A stretch of DNA of 64,000 nt from Promicromonospora sp049532985. GTDB taxonomy: Bacteria; Actinomycetota; Actinomycetes; Actinomycetales; Cellulomonadaceae. Each line of letters begins with the position of its first letter. The stretch's first letter is position 1. The position numbers and the translations under genes are program-made. The notes under the pieces were generated by a model. It was not told the origin of the DNA, did not search any database, and saw nothing but the letters and a program-made list of their open reading frames with translations. Shown here piece after piece: positions 43,262 through 52,544 of this stretch. Location of the stretch: positions 1,612,001-1,676,000 of the forward strand of contig NZ_CP186693.1 in assembly GCF_049532985.1 (NCBI RefSeq), in the 5' to 3' direction.

Positions 43262-45336
43262 GCACGACGACCACGCCGTCCGCGACCACCGGACCGCAGC
43301 CGGACGCCGCCACCCCGTGGCACGTCGACGGCGCCCGGCTGACCTGGCGCGGGGGCGGGGAGACCCTCGTCGTCGAACCCTGGGGGGCCGACAGCGCGCG
43401 CGTCCGGTCGGCGCAGGGGGAGGTCGTCGACACCGACTGGGCCCTGCTCCCGGCCCCGGAGGCGAAGGACGCCCGCATCGAGCTTGACGGCCCCGTCGCC
43501 ACCCTGGTCAACGGCGGTCTGCGGGTGGTCCTGACCGCGCACGACCACTACCACTGGCAGGGCGGCCAGCGCCGCTTCCGGAGTCACGTCAGCTTCCAGG
43601 ACGCCGACGGCCGCGAGCTGCTGGCCGAACGCGAGTCCGGCGGGGCGCTCGCCCTGCGCGCCCGCCAGTACGACGCGCTCCCCGCGGGCGGCTGGCGGAC
43701 CGCGCTCTTCCTGGAGAGCCCGGCCGACGAGAAGCTCGTCGGGATGGGCCTGTACCAGCAGGACCACATCGACCTCAAGGGCTGCTCGCTCGAGCTCGCC
43801 CACCGCAACTCCCAGGCCAGCGTCCCCTTCGTCATCTCCAGCGCCGGGTACGGCATGCTCTGGCACACACCCGCCGTCGGACGGGCGACCTTCGGCCGCA
43901 ACGGCACCGAGTGGTCCGCCGAGTCCGCGCCCCAGATCGACTACTGGGTCACGGCGGGCGCGACACCGGCGCAGATCACCCGGGCGTACGCCGACGCCAC
44001 CGGGCACGCCCCCGTGATGCCCGAGCGGGGGCTCGGCTACTGGCAGTGCAAGCTGCGCTACTCCTCCCAGGAGCAGCTGCTGGAGGTCGCCCGCGAGCAC
44101 CGGCGCCGCGACCTGCCGCTGGACGTGATCGTGGCCGACTTCTTCCACTGGCCCGCCATGGGCGACTTCCGGTTCGACGACGAGTTCTGGCCCGACCCGA
44201 GCGGGATGGTCGACGAGCTGCGGGAGCTCGGCGTCGAGCTCATGGTCAGCGTCTGGCCCCAGGTGGCGCTCACGTCCGAGAACTTCGACGAGATGTCCCG
44301 CCAGGGCCTGCTCGTGGCCACCAACCGAGGCATCGACGTACAGATGTGGTTCGAGGGGCCCAGCCGGTTCGTCGACACGACCAACCCCCGGGCCCGCGCC
44401 TACCTCTGGGACAAGCTCCGCGCCGGGTACGGGCGGCACGGCATCCGGACGTTCTGGCTCGACGAGGCCGAGCCGGAGTTCGGCCAGTACGACTTCGGCG
44501 CCTACCGGTACGACGCCGGGCAGGCGCTCGCGGTGACCAACATCTACCCGCAGACGTTCTCCCGCGCCGTGTTCGAGGGGCAGCAGGGCGACGGCGAGTC
44601 CGAGATCGTCAACCTGGTGCGGTGCGCCTGGGCGGGCAGCCAGCGCTACGGTGCGCTCCTGTGGTCCGGGGACATCCACTCCTCGTGGACGGCCATGCGG
44701 CGCCAGATCACCGCGGGCATCCACGTAGGCGCGGCGGGCGTCCCGTGGTTCACGACGGACATCGGCGGGTTCGGCGGCGGCCGCACCGACGACCCGGCGT
44801 TCCAGGAGCTCCTGGTCCGGTGGTTCCAGATGGGGGCGTTCCTGCCGGTGATGCGCCTGCACGGGGACCGGGCCCCGCAGGTGCCCGTCGTGGCGGCGGA
44901 CGGCAGCCGCCGCCTGCCCTCCGGCTCGGGGAACGAGCTGTGGAGCTTCGGCCAGGAGAACTACGAGATCCTCGCGCGGTACGTGCGGCTCCGCGAGCGC
45001 CTGCGTGACTACACCCGCGACGTCATGCGCGCCGCGCACGAGGACGGTCAGCCCGTGATGCGCGGTCTCTTCCACAACTTCCCGGACGACCCCGAGGCGT
45101 GGGAGGTGGGGGACCAGTTCATGCACGGCCCGGACGTGCTGGTCGCACCGGTCCTCCAGCCCGGGGCGACGTCCCGAGCCGTGTACCTGCCCGCGGGGGC
45201 GCGCTGGACCGACCTGCACACGGGTGCCACGCACGCCGGCGGGCAGTGGGTCGAGGCGGACGCCCCGCGTCACCTCGTCCCCGTCTTCACGCGCGACGGC
45301 GCCCTGTCCGACCTGCGCGGGTACCTCGTGCCCTGA
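43258..45336 (+). CDS. GH31 glycoside hydrolase (alpha-xylosidase or related)
   Basis: A 692-residue intracellular retaining GH31 enzyme without a signal peptide. Nucleophile D402 in TFWLDEAEPEFGQYDFGAYR, acid/base D472 in LLWSGDIHSSWTAMRRQI, and the substrate-proximal WFTTDIGGFGGG motif. The N-terminal beta-sandwich begins WHVDGARLTWRGGGETLVVE. The -DEAEPE- variant and the locus suggest alpha-xylosidase or an enzyme acting on arabinoxylan-derived or xyloglucan-derived oligosaccharides; the exact bond is not readable. Translationally coupled to YesL-like gene. Confidence 0.92.
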   Translation: MSTTTTPSATTGPQPDAATPWHVDGARLTWRGGGETLVVEPWGADSARVRSAQGEVVDTDWALLPAPEAKDARIELDGPVATLVNGGLRVVLTAHDHYHWQGGQRRFRSHVSFQDADGRELLAERESGGALALRARQYDALPAGGWRTALFLESPADEKLVGMGLYQQDHIDLKGCSLELAHRNSQASVPFVISSAGYGMLWHTPAVGRATFGRNGTEWSAESAPQIDYWVTAGATPAQITRAYADATGHAPVMPERGLGYWQCKLRYSSQEQLLEVAREHRRRDLPLDVIVADFFHWPAMGDFRFDDEFWPDPSGMVDELRELGVELMVSVWPQVALTSENFDEMSRQGLLVATNRGIDVQMWFEGPSRFVDTTNPRARAYLWDKLRAGYGRHGIRTFWLDEAEPEFGQYDFGAYRYDAGQALAVTNIYPQTFSRAVFEGQQGDGESEIVNLVRCAWAGSQRYGALLWSGDIHSSWTAMRRQITAGIHVGAAGVPWFTTDIGGFGGGRTDDPAFQELLVRWFQMGAFLPVMRLHGDRAPQVPVVAADGSRRLPSGSGNELWSFGQENYEILARYVRLRERLRDYTRDVMRAAHEDGQPVMRGLFHNFPDDPEAWEVGDQFMHGPDVLVAPVLQPGATSRAVYLPAGARWTDLHTGATHAGGQWVEADAPRHLVPVFTRDGALSDLRGYLVP

Positions 45337-45445
45337 GCAACCGACCGCCCCGCGCCGCCTCCCCGCGCCGCTGTCCTGCGCCGCCGCCCCGCGCCGTCGT
45401 CCTGCCCCGCCGTCCGGCCGCGACCACCGACTGCCAGGAGAACCC
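45337..45445. repeat. Low-complexity C/G repeat between GH31 and GH51
   Basis: Irregular repeats of CCCCGCGCCG-YC and GTCCTG-type blocks at ~45346-45425, then a GGAGAACCC ribosome-binding region for the GH51 gene. Not a gene; could fold into hairpins. Confidence 0.5.
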
Positions 45446-46969
45446 ATGGCCACGATCACCGCCGTCATCGACCTCGACCTGCCCGGCCCCACCATCTCCC
45501 GCCATGTCTACGGACACTTCGCGGAGCACCTCGGACGCTGCATCTACGGCGGCTTCTGGGTCGGTGAGGACTCCGACGTCCCGAACGTGCGCGGCATCCG
45601 GCGCGACGTCGTCGACGCGCTGCGCGCGCTCGGCATCCCGAACCTGCGGTGGCCTGGTGGGTGCTTCGCCGACGACTACCACTGGCAGGACGGGATCGGG
45701 CCGCGTGAGGAGCGGCCCCGCATGGTCAACTCGCACTGGGGCGACGTGGTCGAGGACAACTCCTTCGGCACCCACGAGTTCATGGACCTGTGCGAGCTGC
45801 TCGGCGCCGACGCCTACATCAGCGGCAACATCGGGTCGGGCTCGGTGCGCGAGATGAGCGACTGGATCGAGTACCTGACGCGGGCGGACGACTCGCCCAT
45901 GGCAACGCTCCGCCGGGCCAACGGCCGTGACGAACCCTGGAAGGTGCCGTTCTGGGGACTCGGGAACGAGGCGTGGGGTTGCGGGGGCAACCTCCGCGTC
46001 GAGCAGTTCGCGTCGCTCGCCCGCCAGTACGCCACGTACACGCGGGACCACGCCGACAACCGCGTGTACCGGATCGCCGCCGGTGCGCACGAGGACGACT
46101 ACTCCTGGACGGAGACCCTGATGCGGTCCTTCGACCCGCTCGACCAGGACGACCGGCCGGCGACGCCGTTCCAGGCGGTGTCCCTGCACTACTACACGCG
46201 GACCGGCACGTGGGCGGAGAAGGGGAGGGCGACGGAGTTCAGCACCGACGAGTGGTATCTCGCCCTGAGCCGCGCGTCCTGGATGGAAGAGCTCGTTGCG
46301 CGGCACTCCACGGTGATGGACCGGTACGACCCGGGCAAGAAGGTGGGCCTCGTCGTGGACGAGTGGGGCACCTGGTGGGACGTGGAGCAGGGCACCGAGC
46401 CCGGCTTCCTGTACCAGCAGAACACGCTGCGCGACGCGCTGGTGGCGGCCGTGCACCTCGACGCCTTCCACCGCCACGCCGACCGGGTCGTCATGGCGAA
46501 CATCGCCCAGACCGTGAACGTGCTGCAGGCGATGATCCTCACGGACCCCGAGTCGGGCGCGCTCGTGCTCACGCCCACGTACCACGTCTTCGAGATGAAC
46601 CGCGGGCATCACGACGCCGCCGCGCTGGCCGTGCACCTGAAGGGGGCACCGGCGCGGGAGGCCGACGGGCGCTCGCTGACGCTCGTCTCGTCGTCGGCGT
46701 CCACCCGGGGAGACTCCGCCCTGGTCTCGCTGTCGAACCTCGACGCCGAGCGCGCGCACACCGTGACGCTCGACCTCCGGGGCCGGGAGGTCATGGGTCA
46801 CCGGGCCCGGGTCCTCACCTCGCCGGAGCTTGCGGCGCACAACACGGCGTCCGCTCCCGAGACGGTCGTCCCGCGCGAGCACGGCGGCGTCCGGGTGCGC
46901 GACGGCGGGCTGGAGGTCGACCTGCCGGCCCACTCGTACGTGACCCTCGAGCTCGCCATGCGTGCCTGA
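45446..46969 (+). CDS. abfA: GH51 alpha-N-arabinofuranosidase (AbfA-like)
   Basis: A 507-residue intracellular enzyme: HVYGHFAEHLGRCIYGGFWV, LRWPGGCFADDYHWQDGIGP, acid/base E175 in WGLGNEAWGCGGNL and nucleophile E306 in LVVDEWGTWWDVEQGTE. These residues match the well-studied family. It releases alpha-L-arabinose from arabinan and arabinoxylan oligosaccharides. C-terminal beta-sandwich ends with VDLPAHSYVTLELA. Its ATG follows GGAGAACCC after a short repeat. Same strand as the importer operon, probably the last member. Confidence 0.95.
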   Translation: MATITAVIDLDLPGPTISRHVYGHFAEHLGRCIYGGFWVGEDSDVPNVRGIRRDVVDALRALGIPNLRWPGGCFADDYHWQDGIGPREERPRMVNSHWGDVVEDNSFGTHEFMDLCELLGADAYISGNIGSGSVREMSDWIEYLTRADDSPMATLRRANGRDEPWKVPFWGLGNEAWGCGGNLRVEQFASLARQYATYTRDHADNRVYRIAAGAHEDDYSWTETLMRSFDPLDQDDRPATPFQAVSLHYYTRTGTWAEKGRATEFSTDEWYLALSRASWMEELVARHSTVMDRYDPGKKVGLVVDEWGTWWDVEQGTEPGFLYQQNTLRDALVAAVHLDAFHRHADRVVMANIAQTVNVLQAMILTDPESGALVLTPTYHVFEMNRGHHDAAALAVHLKGAPAREADGRSLTLVSSSASTRGDSALVSLSNLDAERAHTVTLDLRGREVMGHRARVLTSPELAAHNTASAPETVVPREHGGVRVRDGGLEVDLPAHSYVTLELAMRA

Positions 46970-46982
46970 GCACAGGCCCTGT

Positions 46983-47012
46983 CTCCCGTGCGGTCATCCG
47001 GCCGCGCGGGAG
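46983..47012. terminator. Hairpin between GH51 and nucleotidyltransferase genes
   Basis: CTCCCGTGCGG at 46983-46993 pairs with CCGCGCGGGAG at 47002-47012 (one G-T). It overlaps the convergent gene's stop and can serve both genes. Confidence 0.6.
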
Positions 47013-47821
47013 TCCGAAGCAGGCCCCGAGCCGAGCCGGCCGACGACCTGGTCCAGGTACTGCGTCGCGAGCCTCGCTGCGGCGTCGTTGCGATGGAAGG
47101 CGATGTCGATGCCGTCGGTCCACTGGTCGTAGAGGTCGACGCAGGCGAGCAGCGCTCGCCCGATCTCGCCGGTGTCACGTCCGCACACGGTCGCTTCGAG
47201 CGCCCGTGCGGCGTCGGGGTCTGTCGTCTCCAGGCGCCGCACTCCCTGGAGCAGCTTTCCGTGTCGGTACTGGATCAGAGGTCCGAACACGGTCTCCCGG
47301 AGATACGAGATGAAACCGATGGCCTCGAACAGCTCGCCCCTGGCCAGCTTTGTGGCGCCGTAGTGAATCCACACCCAGAACCGATCGTCGATCCACTGAA
47401 GGTCCAGCCGGGGAGGAGAAGGAGAAGTCGCTGCGAGCGCGGTCGAGAGGCGTCCGTCTCGCTCCCACAGCACCTGAAGCTCGTCGACTCGCGACGTGAA
47501 GTCCGTGTACCGGACGAACTTGAAATCGACGTGCAGCGCCTCGGGGCCCATGAGAGTGATGATCAACCGGGGTTCCCCGACGTGCTCTCCCGTGAACCCC
47601 GCGACGAGCGGCGACCATGCCTCGATGAGTGCAAGCCGCTCACGCATCACCTGATCGAAGGCGTCGTCCTCGACCGCGAGCACCAGGTCGACGTCGGAGT
47701 ACTCGTCGGGGACGCCGTTGGCGACGGATCCGCCGGCAGCGACGCCGACGATGCGCGAGTCCGATCGAACGCGGGGGAGAAGACCGTCGAGGAAACGTCC
47801 GTGCACATCGGGGAGGGGCAT
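46994..47821 (-). CDS. Nucleotidyltransferase-domain protein (aminoglycoside adenylyltransferase-like)
   Basis: A 275-residue protein. The N-terminal nucleotidyltransferase fold has the GS-x-DxD motif GGSVANGVPDEYSDVDLVLA with the catalytic acidic residues; the third is probably in LHVDFKFVRY. The C-terminal half is helical (ARGELFEAIGFISYLRETVF, QYRHGKLLQGVRRLE) as in small adenylyltransferases of the Aad/Lnu type. Substrate unknown; similar proteins modify antibiotics or small molecules. The ATG at 47821 follows AGGAAAG. Not part of the sugar operons. Confidence 0.83.
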   Translation of the reverse strand: MPLPDVHGRFLDGLLPRVRSDSRIVGVAAGGSVANGVPDEYSDVDLVLAVEDDAFDQVMRERLALIEAWSPLVAGFTGEHVGEPRLIITLMGPEALHVDFKFVRYTDFTSRVDELQVLWERDGRLSTALAATSPSPPRLDLQWIDDRFWVWIHYGATKLARGELFEAIGFISYLRETVFGPLIQYRHGKLLQGVRRLETTDPDAARALEATVCGRDTGEIGRALLACVDLYDQWTDGIDIAFHRNDAAARLATQYLDQVVGRLGSGPASDSRAAG

Positions 47822-47896
47822 CGCTCTTCTTTCCTGTCGAGGTAAAGTCGAGCAGCGTAACATCCTGGTCAGACGCGGATCAAGCCGTCGACCACG

Positions 47897-49213
47897 TCAG
47901 CCGGTGGCGTCGATCGCGGACTGGAGCTCCTCGATGAACCGCTCGGCGGCGTCCTGGGGCGTGAGCTCGCCGAACTGGACCAGCTGGTTGTAGCGGGACA
48001 GCATCGTGTCGACCTCGCTGGCGCCGTTCGGGGTGATGGGCGGTGCGTCGCCCGCCTCCTTCGTCACCAGCTCCGTGAACGTCAGGGCCTTGCGGCCCGC
48101 CTCGTCGAGCGAGGGCTCGACCGCCGCCTGGAACTTCTCGCTCGCGGGGATCCCGCGCTCCGTGCCGAACGCCTCGGCGACCTCGGGGTCGTTGGAGAGG
48201 AAGTCGATGAGGAGCGCCGCCTCGGCAGGGTGCTCCGACTGGGACGAGCCCGCCCAGTACATCGACGGCTTGGGGTACTGGTAGCCCTCCTCGGCGTCGG
48301 GATCGGCCGGCCAGTTCACGATCTCGTAGTCGAAGTCGGGCGCGGCGGCGGCGATCGCCGTGAAGAGGCCGCCCGGCTGGAACTCCATCGCGGTCCCGCC
48401 CACCACCAGGTTGCCCTGGTCCAGGGGAACCCCCTGCTTCTCGCTCAGGGCGGCCGCCGACGGAGAGGCCCCCGAGTCGATCCAGTCGAGCCGTCGTTGC
48501 CAGTAGGCGGCCAGGACCGCGGGATCGATCGCCACGTCGCCCTCGGCGTCGAACAGCGTGTCGCCCTGCTGGCGGGCGAAGACCTCCAGGCTGAAGGAGT
48601 CGGCGCCGAACGGGGACACGCCGCGTACCTCCCCGCCGGAGGCCTCGGTGATCGCCTCGGCGGTGGCGTCGAAGTCGTCCCACGTCCAGGTGTCCGTGTC
48701 GGGGATCGGTACGTCGTACTTCTCGAACAGGCTCGTGTTCATCACCACCCCGTTCCCGGCCACACCGATCGGGACGGCGTACAGGGTGCCGTCCACCCGG
48801 CCGGACCCCAGTACGTTCTCGGGCAGCGAGCTCGCGTCCACGAACTCCGACAGCGCGTCGAGATCCAGCAGCGCGCCACGGCCCGCGTACGAGGAGAGGT
48901 AGAGCTGGTCGAACTGGATGACGTCGGGCATGTCGCCCGCCGCCGCGGTGGTCGCCAACCGGTCCCAGTACCCGGCCCAGTCCGCGTAGGTGGGTTCGAC
49001 GGTGATCCGCGGGTACTTCTCCTCGAACAGCTCGATCGCGTCGAGGGTCGACTGGTGGCGGGCGTCCGCGCCCCACCAGGTCATCGTCAGGGTCACCGGA
49101 TCCTCGCTGAGCTCCGCGTCGGCGGGGTCGGGCGCGATGCCGCACCCGGCCACGCCGAGGCTCAGGGCGAGGGCGGAGGCGGTCAGCACGCCCCGTCGTG
49201 CCCGTCGTTCCAT
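47897..49213 (-). CDS. Sugar ABC transporter substrate-binding lipoprotein (second importer)
   Basis: A 438-residue CUT1 binding protein. Signal and lipobox SLGVAGC (C24), then LTMTWWGADARHQSTLDAIE, LFEEKYPRITVEPTYADWAG, DVIQFDQLYLSSYAGRGALL. It is the UgpB/MalE-like type rather than LplA-like. The three genes 51097-47897 form one operon under the operators at 51226-51277. No ATPase in the operon; the 58148 gene is the likely partner. Confidence 0.93.
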   Translation of the reverse strand: MERRARRGVLTASALALSLGVAGCGIAPDPADAELSEDPVTLTMTWWGADARHQSTLDAIELFEEKYPRITVEPTYADWAGYWDRLATTAAAGDMPDVIQFDQLYLSSYAGRGALLDLDALSEFVDASSLPENVLGSGRVDGTLYAVPIGVAGNGVVMNTSLFEKYDVPIPDTDTWTWDDFDATAEAITEASGGEVRGVSPFGADSFSLEVFARQQGDTLFDAEGDVAIDPAVLAAYWQRRLDWIDSGASPSAAALSEKQGVPLDQGNLVVGGTAMEFQPGGLFTAIAAAAPDFDYEIVNWPADPDAEEGYQYPKPSMYWAGSSQSEHPAEAALLIDFLSNDPEVAEAFGTERGIPASEKFQAAVEPSLDEAGRKALTFTELVTKEAGDAPPITPNGASEVDTMLSRYNQLVQFGELTPQDAAERFIEELQSAIDATG

Positions 49214-49248
49214 CGTGGTTCGTCCTCCGGTCGAAAGTCGTGGGCTCA

Positions 49249-50148
49249 TCACTTGCCGCCCGTCGTCGCGATGCCACGCAGCAGGAAGCGCTGCCCGAAC
49301 AGGAACACCAGGAACACCGGGATCAGGGAGACGACGCTCATCGCGAACAGGGCCCCGAAGTCGGACTGCGACTGGGCGTCGATGAACTGCCGCAGGGCCA
49401 CCGGGACCGTGTAGAGGTCGGGGTCGGTCACGAAGATGAGCTGCGAGAAGAAGTCGTTCCAGGTCCAGATGAACGTGAAGATCGTGGTGGTCGCGAGCGC
49501 CGGCACCATGAGCGGCAGGATCACCTGGAGGAAGATCCGGGCGTGCCCGGCGCCGTCGATCCGAGCCGCCTCGTCGAGCTCGCGAGGGATGCCGCGCACG
49601 AACTGCACCATGAGGAACACGAAGAACGCGTCGGTGGCCAGCAGCTTGGGCACGATCAGCGGCAGGTAGGTGTTGATCCAGCCGATCTGGGCGAACATCA
49701 CGTACTGCGGGATGATCAGCACGTGCACCGGCAGCATGATGGTCAGGAGCATCGCGGCGAACGCGACGGTCTTGGCGCGGAACTGCAGCCGGGCGAACGC
49801 GTAGGCGGCCATCGAGCAGGACACGAGGTTGCCCACCACGGAGCCCAGTACGACCAGCGCCGAGTTGAGCAGGTAGCTGCCGAACGGCTGGCTCAGGGCG
49901 TTCCAGCCGTCGGGGTAGTGGCTCAGGTCGAACGTGTCGATCAGCAGCCCGGGGCTGGTGAAGATCTCGTCGTTCGGGCGCAGCGAGCTGGTCACCATCC
50001 ACAGCAGCGGGTACAGCATCACGATCGCCACGAGGACCAGGCCCACGTGGGCCAGGATCCGCGGGCGGCGTCGGCGCTGCCTGATGACGAGGGGGCGCGG
50101 GCCCGGCTCCGTGGTCGGTGCGGTGGTCGCGAGAGTCTCAGTCGTCAT
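49249..50148 (-). CDS. Sugar ABC permease (UgpE/MalG type)
   Basis: A 299-residue permease: ILAHVGLVLVAIVMLYPLLW, SSLRPNDEIFTSPGLL, QYVMFAQIGWINTYLPLIVP and the EAA loop ELDEAARIDGAGHARIFLQV. Overlaps the upstream permease by 11 bp (50138-50148). Second permease of the importer whose binding protein is at 47897. Confidence 0.93.
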   Translation of the reverse strand: MTTETLATTAPTTEPGPRPLVIRQRRRRPRILAHVGLVLVAIVMLYPLLWMVTSSLRPNDEIFTSPGLLIDTFDLSHYPDGWNALSQPFGSYLLNSALVVLGSVVGNLVSCSMAAYAFARLQFRAKTVAFAAMLLTIMLPVHVLIIPQYVMFAQIGWINTYLPLIVPKLLATDAFFVFLMVQFVRGIPRELDEAARIDGAGHARIFLQVILPLMVPALATTTIFTFIWTWNDFFSQLIFVTDPDLYTVPVALRQFIDAQSQSDFGALFAMSVVSLIPVFLVFLFGQRFLLRGIATTGGK

Positions 50149-51097
50149 AGAACACCCAGTACTTCGAGGCCCAGAAGTTCAGGGCAGTGAACGCGCCGAT
50201 GATGATGAGCAGCAGCCAGGCCAGGGCCGACGCGTACCCCATGCGGAAGCCGGCGAAGCCTTCCTGGTAGAGGTACAGCGAGAAGAAGAGCGTCGAGTCG
50301 GCCGGTCCGCCGCTGCCGTTGGAGACGATGAACGCCTGCGTGAACGACTGGAAGCTGCCGATCAGCCCGAGCACCAGGTTGAAGAAGATGATCGGGCTCA
50401 GCAGCGGCAGCGTGATCTTGCGCAGCTGCTGCCACGTGTTCGCGCCGTCGGTCGACGCCGCGTCGTAGTACTGCCGCGGGATCTGCCGCAGGCCGGCGAG
50501 GAAGATGACCATCGGCGCGCCGAAGGTCCACACGTGCAGCACGATCAGGGTGCCCAGCGCGGTGTCCGGCTCGGCCACCCAGGCGGGACCCTGGATGCCG
50601 AACAGGCCGAGGAACGCGTTGACCAGGCCCTCCCCGCCGAACACGAGGCGCCACAGCACCGCGATGGCGACGCTCGCCCCGAGCAGGGAGGGCAGGTAGA
50701 GCACCGACCGGTACAGGGCGAGGCCGCGGATGCCGCGGTCCAGCAGGAGCGCCAGGCCGAGGGCGACGGCGAGCTGGACCGGCACCGAGACCACCACGTA
50801 GGTGAGTGTCGCGACCAGCGACTTGCCGAGCCGCTCGTCGCCGACCATGCGCTGGATGTTCTCCAGCCCGGTGAAGTTCGGGTCCTGCAGCAGGTTGTAG
50901 TCCGTGAACGCCAGGTACAGGGAGGCGACCATCGGGCCGATCGTGATGCCGACGAGGCCCAGGAGCCAGGGTGCCAGGAAGACCGCCGCGGCCTTCGAGT
51001 CCCGGCGTCGTTCCTTGGCCAGGGCCTGCTTCTGGTCGGCGGTCAGACTGCCCCGGCCGCCGCGGCTCAGGGTCCGCAGCTCGCCGATCGCACTCAC
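50138..51097 (-). CDS. Sugar ABC permease (UgpA/MalF type)
   Basis: A 319-residue permease: AVFLAPWLLGLVGITIGPMV, SLYLAFTDYNLLQDPNFTGL, LPSLLGASVAIAVLWRLVFG and the EAA loop YYDAASTDGANTWQQLRKIT. The GTG at 51097 follows GGAGGCC; codons farther upstream are arginine-rich and would cross the operators. It is the first gene of the second importer operon, divergent from a LacI gene. Confidence 0.93.
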   Translation of the reverse strand: MSAIGELRTLSRGGRGSLTADQKQALAKERRRDSKAAAVFLAPWLLGLVGITIGPMVASLYLAFTDYNLLQDPNFTGLENIQRMVGDERLGKSLVATLTYVVVSVPVQLAVALGLALLLDRGIRGLALYRSVLYLPSLLGASVAIAVLWRLVFGGEGLVNAFLGLFGIQGPAWVAEPDTALGTLIVLHVWTFGAPMVIFLAGLRQIPRQYYDAASTDGANTWQQLRKITLPLLSPIIFFNLVLGLIGSFQSFTQAFIVSNGSGGPADSTLFFSLYLYQEGFAGFRMGYASALAWLLLIIIGAFTALNFWASKYWVFYDD

Positions 51098-51225
51098 GAC
51101 GTGGCCTCCGTGCTGGCCGGACGGGCGCGCCTGCCGGCGCCGGACCCTCCGCGGGGGATGGTGGGAGCTGAGGACACCGATACTCCTTCGGATCGTGTCA
51201 TGCGTCGTCGCACAGGCGGGCGGGA

Positions 51226-51243
51226 ATAGTGATCGTTCACTTT
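51226..51243. promoter_or_regulatory. LacI operator O1 (second importer)
   Basis: ATAGTGATCGTTCACTTT, an imperfect copy of the 18-bp palindrome at 51260. Lies 129 bp before the first importer gene. Confidence 0.75.
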
Positions 51244-51259
51244 TCCACCCGGCGTCAAC

Positions 51260-51277
51260 ATAGTGAACGTTCACTAT
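51260..51277. promoter_or_regulatory. LacI operator O2 (second importer)
   Basis: ATAGTGAACGTTCACTAT is a perfect 18-bp palindrome with the central CG of LacI-family sites. It lies 57 bp before the LacI ATG at 51334; centres of the two sites are 34 bp apart. Confidence 0.85.
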
Positions 51278-51333
51278 GCTGTCAACGCTGGTGTCGGTGC
51301 CTCGCCGGACGCCCCGAGCGAGAGGATGGCGGA

Positions 51334-52353
51334 ATGTCCGACCACGCCGGGCGGCGGCCGACGATCGTCCAGGTCGCGCGCCTCGCACACGTCTCCCATC
51401 AGACCGTCTCGCGGTACCTGCGGCACAACGGCGGCCTCAAGCCCGAGACGGTCCGGCGCGTCGAGGCCGCCATCGAGGAGCTCGGCTACCGCCCCAACCT
51501 GGTGGCCCGCTCCATGCGCACCCGGCGCACCGGCCGGCTGGCCGTGCTGCTGCCCGCCCCCGCGTTGCTGCTGCCCACGCGCCTGCTCAGCGCCGCCGCG
51601 GTCGTGGCCCACGACGCGGGCTTCCTCATCGAGGTCGTCAGCATCGAGGGCGGCCCGCGGGAACGTGCCGGCCGGGCACTGGAGCTGATGACGTCCGGCC
51701 AGGTCGAGGGAGTGCTCTCCCTCAGCTCGCTGCCCGGGCTGACCGACCAGCCCGCGACGCCGTCGCGCGCCGCGTTCGCGGTGGTGGGGGAGTACGACGA
51801 CGAGCTGCACGGCATCGGCGAGCTCGCGGACGCCTCGGTGGTCGCCGAGATCGTCGAGCACCTCGCGGACCTCGGGCACCGGCACTTCCTGCACGTCGCG
51901 GGGCCGGACGCCTGGCCGTCGGCCCGGGCCCGCCGGCAGGTCTACGCCGAGGTGATCGAGCGCCTCGGGCTCGTCTCCCACGGCGTCGTCGACGGCGACT
52001 GGTCCGCGGAGTGCGGGTACGCGGCGGTGCGCGCCCTCCCCGGAACCAGCCCCGTCACCGCGGTGGTCGCGGCCAACGACCCGATGGCGACCGGTGCCGT
52101 CCGGGCCGCCCTGGACCGGGGCTGGGGCGTGCCGGAGCGGCTGAGCGTCGTGGGGTGGGACGACCTCGAGCTGGGCCGGTTCGCCACGCCGTCGCTCTCC
52201 AGCGTGGTCGTGGACCGGGAGGAGCAGGGGCGGGTGGCCATGGAGCGGCTGATCGCGCTGGTCCGCGGCGAGCCGGAACCCGAGCGCACGCGGCTGCCGC
52301 TGAACCGGCTGGTGCTGCGTGAGTCCACCGGGCCGGCGCCGGTGCTGGGCTAG
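51334..52353 (+). CDS. LacI-family repressor of the second sugar importer
   Basis: A 339-residue LacI protein. HTH TIVQVARLAHVSHQTVSRYL, hinge GYRPNLVARSMRTRRTGRLA, effector domain with ITS-like DNDPMATGAVRAAL equivalent (AANDPMATGAVRAALDRG) and LSVVGWDDLELGRFATPSLS. It is divergent from the importer operon at 51097, and the two 18-bp dyads lie between them, so autoregulation plus repression of the importer is expected. The ATG at 51334 leaves the operators outside the gene. Confidence 0.93.
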   Translation: MSDHAGRRPTIVQVARLAHVSHQTVSRYLRHNGGLKPETVRRVEAAIEELGYRPNLVARSMRTRRTGRLAVLLPAPALLLPTRLLSAAAVVAHDAGFLIEVVSIEGGPRERAGRALELMTSGQVEGVLSLSSLPGLTDQPATPSRAAFAVVGEYDDELHGIGELADASVVAEIVEHLADLGHRHFLHVAGPDAWPSARARRQVYAEVIERLGLVSHGVVDGDWSAECGYAAVRALPGTSPVTAVVAANDPMATGAVRAALDRGWGVPERLSVVGWDDLELGRFATPSLSSVVVDREEQGRVAMERLIALVRGEPEPERTRLPLNRLVLRESTGPAPVLG

Positions 52354-52485
52354 GGACCCGCTCGGCGGTGGTGGTGCGGGTCCCGGTCACGGACCTCCTG
52401 GTCCGCGAGCTCTCGCCGCGGGACGCGGGCTCGGGCGCCGTCCCGCACCCGCCGCGCTCCCTGACAGGGGAAGACCTTGTCATTG

Positions 52486-52527
52486 GACAAGATTCTTGAC
52501 TATTCTCAACTGGTCAAGATTGTTGAC
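52486..52527. promoter_or_regulatory. Two MarR-type operators, directly repeated
   Basis: GACAAGATTCTTGAC at 52486-52500 and GTCAAGATTGTTGAC at 52513-52527, each a 15-bp dyad with WCAAGATTSTTGA core, 27 bp apart and embedded in a longer direct repeat. They precede the monooxygenase/MarR operon. Confidence 0.7.
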
Positions 52528-52544
52528 TAATCTCAGGAGGGATC

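Noticed and set aside
45337..45445. Possible CRISPR-like repeat
   Set aside because: Blocks are irregular C/G-rich units of unequal length without spacers.
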